Assembly (NCBI RefSeq): GCF_900141785.1
Contig: NZ_FQYP01000002.1
Coordinates: 434,001-498,000 of the forward strand
Reading direction: 5' to 3'
DNA from: Aquimarina spongiae
Lineage (GTDB): Bacteria; Bacteroidota; Bacteroidia; Flavobacteriales; Flavobacteriaceae
DNA length: 64,000 bases
Part shown: positions 18,565-26,853 of the stretch, piece by piece
Numbering within the stretch: position 1 is the first letter of the stretch
Layout of the letters: the number at the start of each line of letters is the position of its first letter
Notes under the pieces: generated by a model
Seen by the model: only the letters and a program-made list of their open reading frames with translations
Databases searched by the model: none
Told to the model about the DNA's origin: nothing
Made by a program: the position numbers and the translations under genes

Positions 18565-21033
18565 CTATAGCTTGAATTGCAGAGTAGCGTACCACGAAAT
18601 TGGCGCCGAAGGAATGATCCCTGGACCTGGATATCCCGTTGCTCTTTGAGTGAAATAACTCTCGTCCAAAAGATTATTGACTCCCGTCTCTAGCTTAAAA
18701 TTCTTATAAGTATAAGAAAAAGATACATCCAGAATTGAATACGCCGGAATCTTACCTAAAGTTCCTTCTTCTCTACTTCCTGGCACTCCTCTATCTGCAT
18801 TGGTCACTTCAGTAAACTGTTCTGACAAATGGGTAAACTGGATACTGCTCAGAAAATTTTTATATCCAAATCCTATTCCTGTTTTCAAGTTGATGAGTGG
18901 TATAAACTCTACTTTATTGCCCTCGATAGGTTCTTCAGATCTGGTGTATTCAGAATCAGTTATGGCTAGATTGGTAAAAGCATTCAGCACATAATTGGTA
19001 TCATCGGCCAAGAAGGTAGTTGCCATGTTCCAGTTGATGTAACTTTCAATACCATAAATAAATGCATCACCAATGTTTCCTCGTACACGTTGAGCTCTAT
19101 CGTTAAAAACTTCTCCAATCCGATCTTGATACCACAATCCAAAAACACTTGCATCATAAGTAAGCGTATTATTAAACTTACCACGGATACCTATATCTGC
19201 CGTAAACCCTTCCTCATCACTAATATCAGGACGAATAACAAAGGTTGGATTTACAATTCGAATATCATTAAATGTTACCGACCTGTAGTTTTGAGAAACA
19301 TTCGCATATCCTTCTAGACTTGGATTGAACTTATAGCTAGCTCCAAGACCTAATAACAAGAAAGAACGCTCAAAAGTCTCATCATCTCTCTCTAACGTAT
19401 TATTGATGGGGTTACCAGCATTATCAAATATTACATTATTGAAGGTTCCGTCTGCTTCGGTCTTAATGTATTCGAATCGAGCCCCTGGAGTCACCGAAAA
19501 TTTATCTGTGATATTAAATATGTTTTCTCCAAAGACCGCAACATTTTGATTAGGAAAATCAAAAGTGGATTGATTGGCATAATCTGGAAAAAGATCATTT
19601 TGAAAATCAAAATTCGCATCTGTTCCTATACTCCCTGGTCCTTGTCTGGCATCATTATCTGCCTGATAATATTTGGTACCAATCAAAAACACGGATTCTT
19701 TACCCAAGAAATTATACCTACTCAAAAGCCTTGCTTCTGCTCCCCAGTTTTTAAAATTACCAACAATCAAATCTCTTGGTGTAATAAAATTACCATTTAC
19801 ATCGGTTTCGTCTACTGCAGTTATTGGATTGGTGTTAAGGTCTGTGGGTATTCCTCTGAATCCTAAGGCTTTTCTGGAAGCATCCAAGGCAAAAAGATTG
19901 ACACTAAAATCAGTTTTTTCAGAGAATTTATGTTCTAATTTAAGTGAGAACAATTTCCAATCTACATCAAACCAGTTCCTTGTTCGATTACTGAAATCCG
20001 GATCAAGCTCAAACTGGGTATCTGTAAGACCTCCTGGTTGTTGTGCCAGGTAATCCAAATAGGTAAACTCTCCCGTTATTTTGGTGTTATCCGTTAATTG
20101 GTATCCAATATGCGCATAGATATTTTTTGAATCATAATCTGAATTAGGTCTGAATCCATCTCCACTCTTATAATTAAAATACGTATAATAACTCAACTTA
20201 CCTACCGTGCCTCCTATACTATTAAAACTACTAAATGCATTAAAAGAACCATAAGATTGGCGGGTAACCAGTTCTATTTTTTTGTTGGGATTAGGTTGTT
20301 TCATTTTGAAGTTGATCAGTCCTCCGAACTGAGTTCCATACTGTAATGATGCTGCTCCCCGCACCACCTGAATTTCACTTAAGGCCTCTGCTGGCGGAGT
20401 GTAATAACTTTCTGGATATCCTAAAACATCAGCACTTATATCATATCCGTTTTGACGGGTATTGAAATTGGCAGTACGATTGGGATCCAATCCTCTACCA
20501 CCAATATTGAGTTGTAATCCTCCTACACTGTTTTCGTAGATGTTCAATCCCACTACTTGTGCATAAATTTCTCTCGCATTATTCGAAGCTAAATTACCTA
20601 ATGCATTTTCTAGCAAGACCACTTCACTCTTCTTACCTGCATAAATAGCAGTACCTTCTACAGGTTTGAGTTGCTTTAACCCAAAAATCTTCGCCCTGCG
20701 TTGGGTGATTAATACTTCTGAAAGTTGCTCTCCAAGAGGAGCTAAAACAAAATCGAAATTGGTATTCTTATCGATTGTAATCTGCTTTTCTAAAATCTCA
20801 TAATTATAGTTGAAAACAGTGAACAAATACGTTCCTTCTTCCAAATCTGTAAATTCAAAACTACCATCTGCAGAGGTAGTTGTCTGACCACCTGTAGTTT
20901 GATTATATATCTCGGCGTTTACCACACCTTGATTATTTTGATCCAATACCTTTCCTGAAAATATATGTTGTGAATAACTAAATCCAGTAATAAAAACTAT
21001 GACAAAAAATACGTTATAATCCCTTAATCTCAT
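18565..21033 (-). CDS. TonB-dependent outer-membrane receptor, probable iron-chelate/haem uptake
   Basis: 822 residues: signal peptide (1-21), an N-terminal carboxypeptidase-regulatory-like domain (about 22-105, GKVLDQNNQGVVNAEIYNQT), a TonB plug (about 130-235, ENALGNLASNNAREIYAQVV to VVRGAASLQYGTQFGGLINF) and a 22-strand-type barrel ending ISWYATLQFKL with terminal hydrophobic residue. It resembles FecA-type receptors. It starts 20 bases inside the HTTM gene, so translation is coupled. It ends the imelysin-HTTM-TonB unit, and the iron context comes from imelysin, the haem-binding gene and Fur-like boxes. The substrate is inferred. Confidence 0.92.
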   Translation of the reverse strand: MRLRDYNVFFVIVFITGFSYSQHIFSGKVLDQNNQGVVNAEIYNQTTGGQTTTSADGSFEFTDLEEGTYLFTVFNYNYEILEKQITIDKNTNFDFVLAPLGEQLSEVLITQRRAKIFGLKQLKPVEGTAIYAGKKSEVVLLENALGNLASNNAREIYAQVVGLNIYENSVGGLQLNIGGRGLDPNRTANFNTRQNGYDISADVLGYPESYYTPPAEALSEIQVVRGAASLQYGTQFGGLINFKMKQPNPNKKIELVTRQSYGSFNAFSSFNSIGGTVGKLSYYTYFNYKSGDGFRPNSDYDSKNIYAHIGYQLTDNTKITGEFTYLDYLAQQPGGLTDTQFELDPDFSNRTRNWFDVDWKLFSLKLEHKFSEKTDFSVNLFALDASRKALGFRGIPTDLNTNPITAVDETDVNGNFITPRDLIVGNFKNWGAEARLLSRYNFLGKESVFLIGTKYYQADNDARQGPGSIGTDANFDFQNDLFPDYANQSTFDFPNQNVAVFGENIFNITDKFSVTPGARFEYIKTEADGTFNNVIFDNAGNPINNTLERDDETFERSFLLLGLGASYKFNPSLEGYANVSQNYRSVTFNDIRIVNPTFVIRPDISDEEGFTADIGIRGKFNNTLTYDASVFGLWYQDRIGEVFNDRAQRVRGNIGDAFIYGIESYINWNMATTFLADDTNYVLNAFTNLAITDSEYTRSEEPIEGNKVEFIPLINLKTGIGFGYKNFLSSIQFTHLSEQFTEVTNADRGVPGSREEGTLGKIPAYSILDVSFSYTYKNFKLETGVNNLLDESYFTQRATGYPGPGIIPSAPISWYATLQFKL

Positions 21034-22375
21034 CTTTGAATGGAATAATCCAAGTTTTATGTTTAAATGATTCTTTTTGTTTTCCTAAATCTACATTTGG
21101 GTCAATGTATGGGCTACTTAAGCGTCCATTAAGTGCGACATAGCTTTCTACATAAATTTCAACATTTTGATGACCCTGATTTTCAAAATGTTGTTTTAGA
21201 TAATGTGCATATTGCAAGATAAAATCTGGCTGTGTTGCCATCTGTTTTTGCTGAAATGCAGTGAGAAAATCATCATTATCTACATAAAATCGCTTTCCGG
21301 TTTGTCCATCTACAATTTTAAAATTGGCATAGCCTGCTTTTTCCATAAGCATTACTCTCCAGGAGAATCGAAACCCCTCCTCTGTCCAAAATAATTCGCC
21401 AGGATATAGCCAATATCGAAACGGCAAAAGTAATTGAATTGCAAAGAAAACAGACAATAAAACCACACTTATTCTTGATCGTACCTGGTTACCTATCCAA
21501 GACTTACCCGTGTCAAAAACCTCTTTGTTGATTTTGATCATTTTTGCGATTACTCCCAAGATTTTATGATGAATATTTGCATCAAAAAATATCAATGTAC
21601 TGACGATCATAATATATGGGAACATCCCTATCGGGAACAATACTCTAGTTAATACATGAAAAGCAACTACGAACACAAATGCTATAATTCTTGTTCTTTT
21701 GTAGAGCAATAAGAATGGAATGGTTAGATCATAAACAGCTCCAAAATAGCTAAACGTATAGTGTATCCACTCTTGCTGCATTAAATCTCCCAACAATGGA
21801 ATACTATATTTGGATGGTAACCATATTTTTAACGGCATCGCTTTCAGCAACCAATCAGAATTCAACTTGGCTAAACCTGCATAAAAATACACGATCCCCA
21901 ACAACAACTTAACAACATCAATAGTCCATACGGGAATTTGCTGAAATGATTTTCTCTTTCTCCAGGCATCTACAGAAAAGTAAGCATGCGCTGGTAAAAA
22001 AATCATCAAAAAACTAAGTAAAGAAATAAAATAGTAATGATTAAGATAAGTAGTCTTATCCATTAACTCTATGTAGGTAAAGCTTAAAAAAAAAGTAATT
22101 ATAGCTAACCGATACTTAAATCCTAATGCCACCATTAGGGCAGAAATCCCGCAGATTGCAAAAATCACATAGGTATAAATCCCCAACGGTTTTACAAAGT
22201 CAAAACCAAAGTATGAAAAAAAGAAGCCGGGTTGGATGTACAACTTATCAATCCAGCCATAACTCCAGAAACGAATAATGCTTATGAGCATCATTATCCC
22301 AAAAAAAATACGAAAGACTGCCAATGGTGCAGCCTCCGTATGTTTATGAAAATATGCTTTTGGACTAAAATCCAT
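21014..22375 (-). CDS. HTTM-domain membrane protein
   Basis: 453 residues with the HTTM domain (horizontally transferred transmembrane, related to vitamin K-dependent gamma-carboxylase). The N-terminal ~290 residues have about eight hydrophobic helices (AVFRIFFGIMMLISIIRFW, YTYVIFAICGISALMVALG, LLLGIVYFYAGLAKLNSDWL, IIAFVFVVAFHVLTRVLFPI). A soluble C-terminal region follows (SWRVMLMEKAGYANFKIVDG). The YAGLAKLNSDW block is characteristic. Such genes recur between imelysin and a TonB receptor in Bacteroidota. Its function is not established; the 20-base overlap with the receptor gene shows tight co-expression. Confidence 0.9.
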   Translation of the reverse strand: MDFSPKAYFHKHTEAAPLAVFRIFFGIMMLISIIRFWSYGWIDKLYIQPGFFFSYFGFDFVKPLGIYTYVIFAICGISALMVALGFKYRLAIITFFLSFTYIELMDKTTYLNHYYFISLLSFLMIFLPAHAYFSVDAWRKRKSFQQIPVWTIDVVKLLLGIVYFYAGLAKLNSDWLLKAMPLKIWLPSKYSIPLLGDLMQQEWIHYTFSYFGAVYDLTIPFLLLYKRTRIIAFVFVVAFHVLTRVLFPIGMFPYIMIVSTLIFFDANIHHKILGVIAKMIKINKEVFDTGKSWIGNQVRSRISVVLLSVFFAIQLLLPFRYWLYPGELFWTEEGFRFSWRVMLMEKAGYANFKIVDGQTGKRFYVDNDDFLTAFQQKQMATQPDFILQYAHYLKQHFENQGHQNVEIYVESYVALNGRLSSPYIDPNVDLGKQKESFKHKTWIIPFKDEIKGL

Positions 22376-22394
22376 GTATAATCAAGATATAATT

Positions 22395-23510
22395 CTAGTC
22401 ACCATCTGCATCAACAAAATCAACTCTAACTGAAAATGCTTGTAGCATATCTACTTTTAAATGAACTACATTTTTTTGAAGCTCATCATAGGTATTCAGC
22501 ATTAGATTATTATTGGACCGAACTTGTTCTGTAAAACTATCATCCAAACCGGAAGCAGTAGTTCGTGAAAGATTAAATTGATTATTGATGATCTCAGCAA
22601 GGTCTTCACCTTCTTTTATGGTATTCAAGAAATCCAAATAGGTTTTAAAACTCTCTCCTGTAGCATTGCTTCCGAAATGTTTCCCGTTAAAGAAATCCTG
22701 CATTGCGTCCAAATTGGCATTAAATAGGGCTTTGGAAAAATCTCCTTTATAAAAAGCTTCTACTTTGTCATCAAAAGTTTGAGTACCAAACACTCCTGCT
22801 GGTATTCCTACTTTTCCAGCTCTTAGGTGTTTTTCGTAATGAAATATAAAGTCATTAGCAATTTTATCCACAGAACTTGTAGCAGAAGATCCACTATTAC
22901 CAACAAAAGTTGCTCTATAATCACCATTCCAATCTGCCAGTACTTCTGTAGTCAAATTGTTCATTCGGTCTACTAGATCTGTTAAATAGGAAATGTATTT
23001 GCTACCATTGGTTGCATCGGTATAAAAAGCAACGATATCTGCATCTGCAGTCGCTAACCCATTGATCATATAATCTAAAGCTCCAAAACCTTGTTCATCT
23101 TGAGCGGCTACAGCACCTAGATCATAAGATTCTGAAGTGATATTAGCATCAATATTTCCTGCATTAACCGGAAAAACGTTCATAAAGTTTCTATACGATA
23201 ACTCTTCTGCTTTTCCAATCTCGAACATCCCTACCGCTTGCCAAGATAAATATGCATTAGACCATGCTGTTCTTAAAGCCAATAAATTTGTTTCATTGGC
23301 ATCGGCAGTAAAAGCAGTAGTTGCTTGATCTAAAGCCGTTATATCTGTAGAAAACTTTTGTAATGACGGGATAATGATATTATCTGCAAAATTCACCAAC
23401 ATTGCAGCTCTGTCAAAACTATCTCCTCCTGCTTCTCCACCATCATCACTTGTAGAACAAGCGGATGCCAAAAGCATCAAAACGAAAAATGAACCTAGCA
23501 ACTTCTTCAT
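22395..23510 (-). CDS. Imelysin-family lipoprotein (iron-regulated, EfeO/IrpA-like)
   Basis: Imelysin/peptidase M75 fold, associated with iron or haem handling rather than confirmed proteolysis. The start at 23510 (MKKLLGSFFVLMLLASAC) gives a lipobox LASAC; an earlier ATG at 23543 is less likely. Helical bundle signatures include LRTAWSNAYLSWQAVGMFEIGKAE, FPVN, QGFGALDYMINGL and a C-terminal VHLKVDMLQAFSVRVDFVDADGD. It has its own -7 box (TACATTTG, 23541-23548) downstream of a terminator-like hairpin, and is followed by the HTTM gene after 19 bases. Confidence 0.92.
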   Translation of the reverse strand: MKKLLGSFFVLMLLASACSTSDDGGEAGGDSFDRAAMLVNFADNIIIPSLQKFSTDITALDQATTAFTADANETNLLALRTAWSNAYLSWQAVGMFEIGKAEELSYRNFMNVFPVNAGNIDANITSESYDLGAVAAQDEQGFGALDYMINGLATADADIVAFYTDATNGSKYISYLTDLVDRMNNLTTEVLADWNGDYRATFVGNSGSSATSSVDKIANDFIFHYEKHLRAGKVGIPAGVFGTQTFDDKVEAFYKGDFSKALFNANLDAMQDFFNGKHFGSNATGESFKTYLDFLNTIKEGEDLAEIINNQFNLSRTTASGLDDSFTEQVRSNNNLMLNTYDELQKNVVHLKVDMLQAFSVRVDFVDADGD

Positions 23511-23540
23511 ATTATTTTTATTTATTCTTAATAAGTTTTG

Positions 23541-23548
23541 CAAATGTA
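23541..23548 (-). promoter_or_regulatory. -7 element upstream of imelysin
   Basis: Minus-strand TACATTTG matches TAnnTTTG, 31 bases before the imelysin ATG and right after the hairpin at 23551-23588. No TTG was found at 19 bases. It suggests that imelysin-HTTM-TonB can be transcribed apart from DUF4856. Confidence 0.45.
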
Positions 23549-23550
23549 AA

Positions 23551-23588
23551 AAAAGAGGTTGAAAACATACTGTTTTCCCACCTCTTTT
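23551..23588 (-). terminator. Hairpin between DUF4856 gene and imelysin
   Basis: AAAAGAGGT pairs with ACCTCTTTT, and inner GAAAAC with GTTTTC, with a small internal bulge and a 5-base loop. The minus strand ends in a T run. It is an intrinsic terminator or attenuator between the two iron-locus genes. Confidence 0.7.
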
Positions 23589-23611
23589 TTACGATTTTAT
23601 ATTTTGTTTAA

Positions 23612-24844
23612 TTAATTCGTGCTACCTGCTTGCGCAACGGTAAAGTCAAATCTTGCAGCGATAGCTTCAGAAATTGATTGTAACGTTGCAGGAGTAACAT
23701 CCCATAAACCGTTGGTACCACCCATCAATTGACTAATAAATCCTTGTACTTCTGTTCTGCTAAAGTAAGGAGCATTCGTATCTGGATTTCTTGTAAATTG
23801 TAGACTGTAAATAAATCCGTACCCTTCAGAAAGATCGTGGAATACACTTGCAAAATCTACTGTACCAGCTTCAAGGCCATTCTTACCTTGCTGTAGGTAA
23901 TATACTGCTCTAATCCCTACAACTTCAGAAATTTTTCTTCTTAAGATAGCAGATTGCGCATCACGAATATCATATCTCTTTGCAACGATTGCTGCTCTAC
24001 CTAATTTGAAAGCATTAAATATCTCTTCGGCAATACCCGCAAAATCAGGATCCCCTTCTACTCGTCCAATATATTTGTTTAAGAAACTGTCATCATCTCC
24101 AATAGTAGGATTTGGATTGGCAGTATTTGCCGAAGTTCCGTAAGCATAACCATATGCTTCATCCCACTTGTGCTCCATATTAGTATAGTTTTTACCGTCC
24201 ACTAATACTTCATTGTCATTATCGGCTCTACTATTATTTGTTTGGTCAAGAATAGTAACACCTAAGTAGTTATTCAATGCTTGATCTACCATTAGTGCCC
24301 CAATCAAACCTTTGTTAAATGCTTGGTTTAATTCTAATCCTTTGGCGTTTACATATCGATCAGATCCACCTCCAGCTTCTTGGATTACTCCAGGTGTTCC
24401 AGCCACTGCAGTAGTACCCCAATTTGGGAATACTTCATCTACCTGCCCTTTGATAAAAGCATCAAATTCAGCTTTGATCGCGTTTGCATCAGTTACATTG
24501 TCAGAAAAATAATCTTGTGAAGCAGCAGTTTTACTACGTACACTTTTATCAGAAGCATTAAGATCTGCCTCAGAAAAATCGTTTGCTCCTTCAACATGTG
24601 CAAACATAGCATCTATTGTAGCTTCGTCTAATGTTTCAGTTTTAAATGCATTTAGGATTTCTTCTCCCATTTTAATACGAGTAGTTTGTCCGCTAAAACT
24701 AACCGTAGTTTCTCCGTTACGTTCAAAAACATACGTCGCTGGGGCAGTTAAACCTGTATCTGGAGTATCGTCATCAGAAGAGCATGATCCTAATATAGCA
24801 ACTCCGGATAAACATATAACTTTTAATAAGTGATTGATTTTCAT
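23612..24844 (-). CDS. DUF4856 lipoprotein
   Basis: 410 residues with a lipobox (VAILGSCSSD, lipidated Cys21) followed by the DUF4856 domain: TYVFERNGETTVSFSGQTTR, EHKWDEAYGYAYGTSA, YDIRDAQSAILRRKISEVVG and FHDLSEGYGFIYSLQFTRN. The helical pattern resembles imelysin, its usual genomic neighbour, and a joint role in iron or haem uptake at the outer membrane is inferred. It is the first gene after a strong promoter flanked by two Fur-like inverted repeats, so iron-repressed expression is likely. Confidence 0.92.
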   Translation of the reverse strand: MKINHLLKVICLSGVAILGSCSSDDDTPDTGLTAPATYVFERNGETTVSFSGQTTRIKMGEEILNAFKTETLDEATIDAMFAHVEGANDFSEADLNASDKSVRSKTAASQDYFSDNVTDANAIKAEFDAFIKGQVDEVFPNWGTTAVAGTPGVIQEAGGGSDRYVNAKGLELNQAFNKGLIGALMVDQALNNYLGVTILDQTNNSRADNDNEVLVDGKNYTNMEHKWDEAYGYAYGTSANTANPNPTIGDDDSFLNKYIGRVEGDPDFAGIAEEIFNAFKLGRAAIVAKRYDIRDAQSAILRRKISEVVGIRAVYYLQQGKNGLEAGTVDFASVFHDLSEGYGFIYSLQFTRNPDTNAPYFSRTEVQGFISQLMGGTNGLWDVTPATLQSISEAIAARFDFTVAQAGSTN

Positions 24845-24852
24845 TGACTTTT

Positions 24853-24873
24853 TATTTAGACTTAATTCAAATA
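24853..24873. promoter_or_regulatory. Fur-like inverted repeat 1
   Basis: TATTTAGA (24853-24860), five bases, TTCAAATA (24866-24873); six of eight arm positions pair. It lies between the -7 box and the DUF4856 start codon, where a bound repressor would block transcription. Identification as Fur is by resemblance and context. Confidence 0.55.
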
Positions 24874-24889
24874 GTAATATTTATGTGGG

Positions 24890-24920
24890 CAAATATATAG
24901 ATATAAATGCATCTCACAAA
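24890..24920 (-). promoter_or_regulatory. Promoter of the DUF4856 iron-locus gene
   Basis: Minus-strand TTTG (24917-24920), 19 bases, TATATTTG (24890-24897): a near-perfect flavobacterial primary promoter. Confidence 0.8.
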
Positions 24921-24923
24921 CTT

Positions 24924-24944
24924 TATTTGTAATAAATCTAAATA
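24924..24944. promoter_or_regulatory. Fur-like inverted repeat 2
   Basis: On the minus strand TATTTAGA, five bases, TACAAATA, the same 8-5-8 architecture as repeat 1 and sharing TATTTAGA. It starts four bases upstream of the -33 box. Two copies bracketing one promoter fit cooperative repression. Confidence 0.55.
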
Positions 24945-25012
24945 AAATTAACCTAAAGATAATATAGGCTTGACCTACCGAAAACGATATCAAATAGAAT
25001 ACCTGCAGTAAC

Positions 25013-25474
25013 TTATTCTGCCACAGAATATTGACTCCTCACCTGTTTTACCCAATTGATCAATTGTTCTTTTTCTTCTTCTTCAAGATTACTATGCAAC
25101 CAAGTGTATGATGAAAGTGGCATCTCTCCTTCCTCTACTTCTTCTACAAGCTCTTCTAACTTATGATCCTTCTTTTTAACGCTATATCCTTCCCAATCGG
25201 ATACGTTAAAATGTTCTTTACCTTCTTCTACATGATGATCAATCCAATACGATACAGGAGCTACTTCGGCATACCAAGGATATATGGTTTGATTGCTATG
25301 GCAATCGTAACATTTGGTTTTCAGTATTTGTTGTATCTCAGGAGAAGGTTTGGTTTCCTTTTCAAAATAGGCGACAGACTCATATCCAGATTCATTCTTA
25401 TCTGGTCTTACGAATTGAAGAACTACCAATACGACCAAGAGTGCTATTCCTACTTTTTTTAAAATTCCTTTCAT
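25013..25474 (-). CDS. Haem-binding domain protein with a c-type CXXCH motif
   Basis: Haem_bd-family protein with a single CYDCHSNQTIYPWYAEVAPV block, where CxxCH is a covalent c-type haem site. An N-terminal membrane anchor or signal (GILKKVGIALLVVLVVLQFV) starts at the ATG at 25474; an upstream in-frame ATG at 25537 would overlap the HMG-CoA lyase gene and is rejected. The C-terminal WVKQVRSQY helix is typical. About 153 residues. It follows HMG-CoA lyase by 14 bases and precedes the iron-locus promoter, so it may be expressed with the lyase but act in envelope electron or haem traffic. Confidence 0.9.
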   Translation of the reverse strand: MKGILKKVGIALLVVLVVLQFVRPDKNESGYESVAYFEKETKPSPEIQQILKTKCYDCHSNQTIYPWYAEVAPVSYWIDHHVEEGKEHFNVSDWEGYSVKKKDHKLEELVEEVEEGEMPLSSYTWLHSNLEEEEKEQLINWVKQVRSQYSVAE

Positions 25475-25487
25475 TTTAGTTTGTTGT

Positions 25488-26354
25488 TTAGTGATATACC
25501 GAAAATATTTTGGACGCCTCATTATGCGAGGACTCAAAACTTAGTGTTCTAATATTTGTATCCGCTTGAACTGTGGTAAAATAAGAAATCATACGTTCTG
25601 TAGGCATATTTCCTGTTAATTCATCCTTAGCCATAGGACATCCCCCAAAACCTTGTATCGCACCATCAAATCTTCTACAACCTGCTTTGTAAGCCGCATC
25701 TACTTTTTCGTGCCAAGTCGTTGGTGTAGTATGTAAGTGCGCACCAAATTCGATATCGGGATACTTAGGGATCAAGTTTGAATAGAGATAATCGATAATT
25801 TCTGGAGTGGATGTGCCCACAGTATCCGATAATGAAAGTATTTTTACCCCCATCTTGTTTAATTTCTCTGTCCATTCCCCGACAATATCTACATTCCAGG
25901 GATCCCCATAAGGATTACCAAACCCCATAGAGAGATAAGCAACCACTTCTTTGTTGGCATTACCTGCAATATCCAAAATGGCCTTAAGTGTTTCTACAGA
26001 CTCTGCAATGGTCTTATGTGTATTACGCATCTGAAAATTTTCTGAAATCGAGAATGGATATCCCAAATAATCAATGGCCTCATGTTGTACAGCATCATTT
26101 GCCCCACGCACATTGGCAATAATGGCTAACAACTTACTTTCTGTATGAGACAAGTCTAATCGGGATAGTACTTCTGCAGTATCTACCATTTGTGGAATAG
26201 CCTTTGGCGAAACAAAACTTCCGAAATCTATAGTATCAAAACCACATCTCAATAAAGATTGAATGTATTGTACTTTTTTTTCGGTTGGGATAAATTCTTT
26301 AATGCCCTGCATTGCATCTCTAGGACATTCAATAATTTTTACTTTTTCGGCCAT
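25488..26354 (-). CDS. Hydroxymethylglutaryl-CoA lyase
   Basis: Cleaves HMG-CoA to acetoacetate and acetyl-CoA in leucine degradation. DRE-TIM barrel with CPRDAMQGIKEFIP at the start, the metal-site histidines in GAHLHTT, and the signature GFGGCPMAKDELTGNMPTE containing the catalytic cysteine. Length 288 residues is standard for this group. Cytoplasmic. It is upstream of and adjacent to the haem-binding gene; a functional link is not obvious. Confidence 0.95.
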   Translation of the reverse strand: MAEKVKIIECPRDAMQGIKEFIPTEKKVQYIQSLLRCGFDTIDFGSFVSPKAIPQMVDTAEVLSRLDLSHTESKLLAIIANVRGANDAVQHEAIDYLGYPFSISENFQMRNTHKTIAESVETLKAILDIAGNANKEVVAYLSMGFGNPYGDPWNVDIVGEWTEKLNKMGVKILSLSDTVGTSTPEIIDYLYSNLIPKYPDIEFGAHLHTTPTTWHEKVDAAYKAGCRRFDGAIQGFGGCPMAKDELTGNMPTERMISYFTTVQADTNIRTLSFESSHNEASKIFSVYH

Positions 26355-26483
26355 TTTAGCAGATCAAAATAGAAAATATTCAGTTACGCCTATAAAAGTA
26401 TGATTATTTTTCAGAATTAAAAGAATCACTAATATTCTTAGGAAAATTTTATGCATCCACTATTTCCAACTGCTTGACTTCAT

Positions 26484-26515
26484 AAAAAAGCACTCAATTT
26501 GAATCAAGTGCTTTT
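26484..26515 (-). terminator. Intrinsic terminator of GG-leader peptide A
   Basis: AAAAAAGCACT (26484-26494) pairs with AGTGCTTTT (26507-26515), with imperfect inner pairing; the minus strand ends in a run of T. It lies 47 bases after the stop of the peptide gene. Confidence 0.75.
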
Positions 26516-26561
26516 ATAATTATCCTAATCGGTACATCACAGTAACATGATTTTTATCTTC

Positions 26562-26684
26562 TTATACCTGTGGTTCATCTTGATGATCTATGCAAAAAAA
26601 AGTACATGCTATATGATTAGATGTACTATTAGGTCCACGACCTCCCTGTACGTAAGAAAGGTTCGTAATTTGTGCAATTTTCAT
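26562..26684 (-). CDS. Short GG-leader peptide (peptide A, 40 aa)
   Basis: A 40-residue frame: leader MKIAQITNLSYVQGG (double Gly at 14-15), then core RGPNSTSNHIACTFFCIDHQ followed by DEPQV, with cysteines at 27 and 31. The layout is that of a double-glycine secretion leader plus a Ser/Thr/Cys-bearing core, as in bacteriocin-type or RiPP precursors. It has a promoter (26755-26784), an operator shared with peptide B (26805-26826) and a terminator (26484-26515), which supports a real gene. No modification enzyme or peptidase-ABC transporter is encoded in the window, so processing is unknown. Confidence 0.72.
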   Translation of the reverse strand: MKIAQITNLSYVQGGRGPNSTSNHIACTFFCIDHQDEPQV

Positions 26685-26754
26685 CTTTTTTAAATTAATA
26701 CTACTTTTTTTTTCATTTCTTTTCATTGTGACTGAGTTTTAAGGATTGATTACC

Positions 26755-26784
26755 TAAATGTATAGTTTTTCCCTTGTATTCAAA
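26755..26784 (-). promoter_or_regulatory. Promoter of GG-leader peptide A
   Basis: Minus-strand TTTG (26781-26784), 18 bases, TACATTTA (26755-26762), close to the flavobacterial consensus. The AraC-type operator sits about 20 bases upstream of the -33 box, a position expected for activation. Confidence 0.65.
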
Positions 26785-26804
26785 GGCTTAGTCAATCGTT
26801 AACT

Positions 26805-26826
26805 GTCTGGTTTCCGGAAATCCGAC
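26805..26826. promoter_or_regulatory. Palindromic operator upstream of peptide A
   Basis: Half-sites GTCTGGTTTCC (26805-26815) and GGAAATCCGAC (26816-26826) are nearly perfect reverse complements around the central TTTCCGGAAA. The same halves occur at 28801-28843 upstream of peptide B. It is the likely binding site of the TPR-AraC regulator encoded between them; that assignment is inference. Confidence 0.65.
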
Positions 26827-26853
26827 TCTTAAAAAAAAGTAAATCATCCATAG

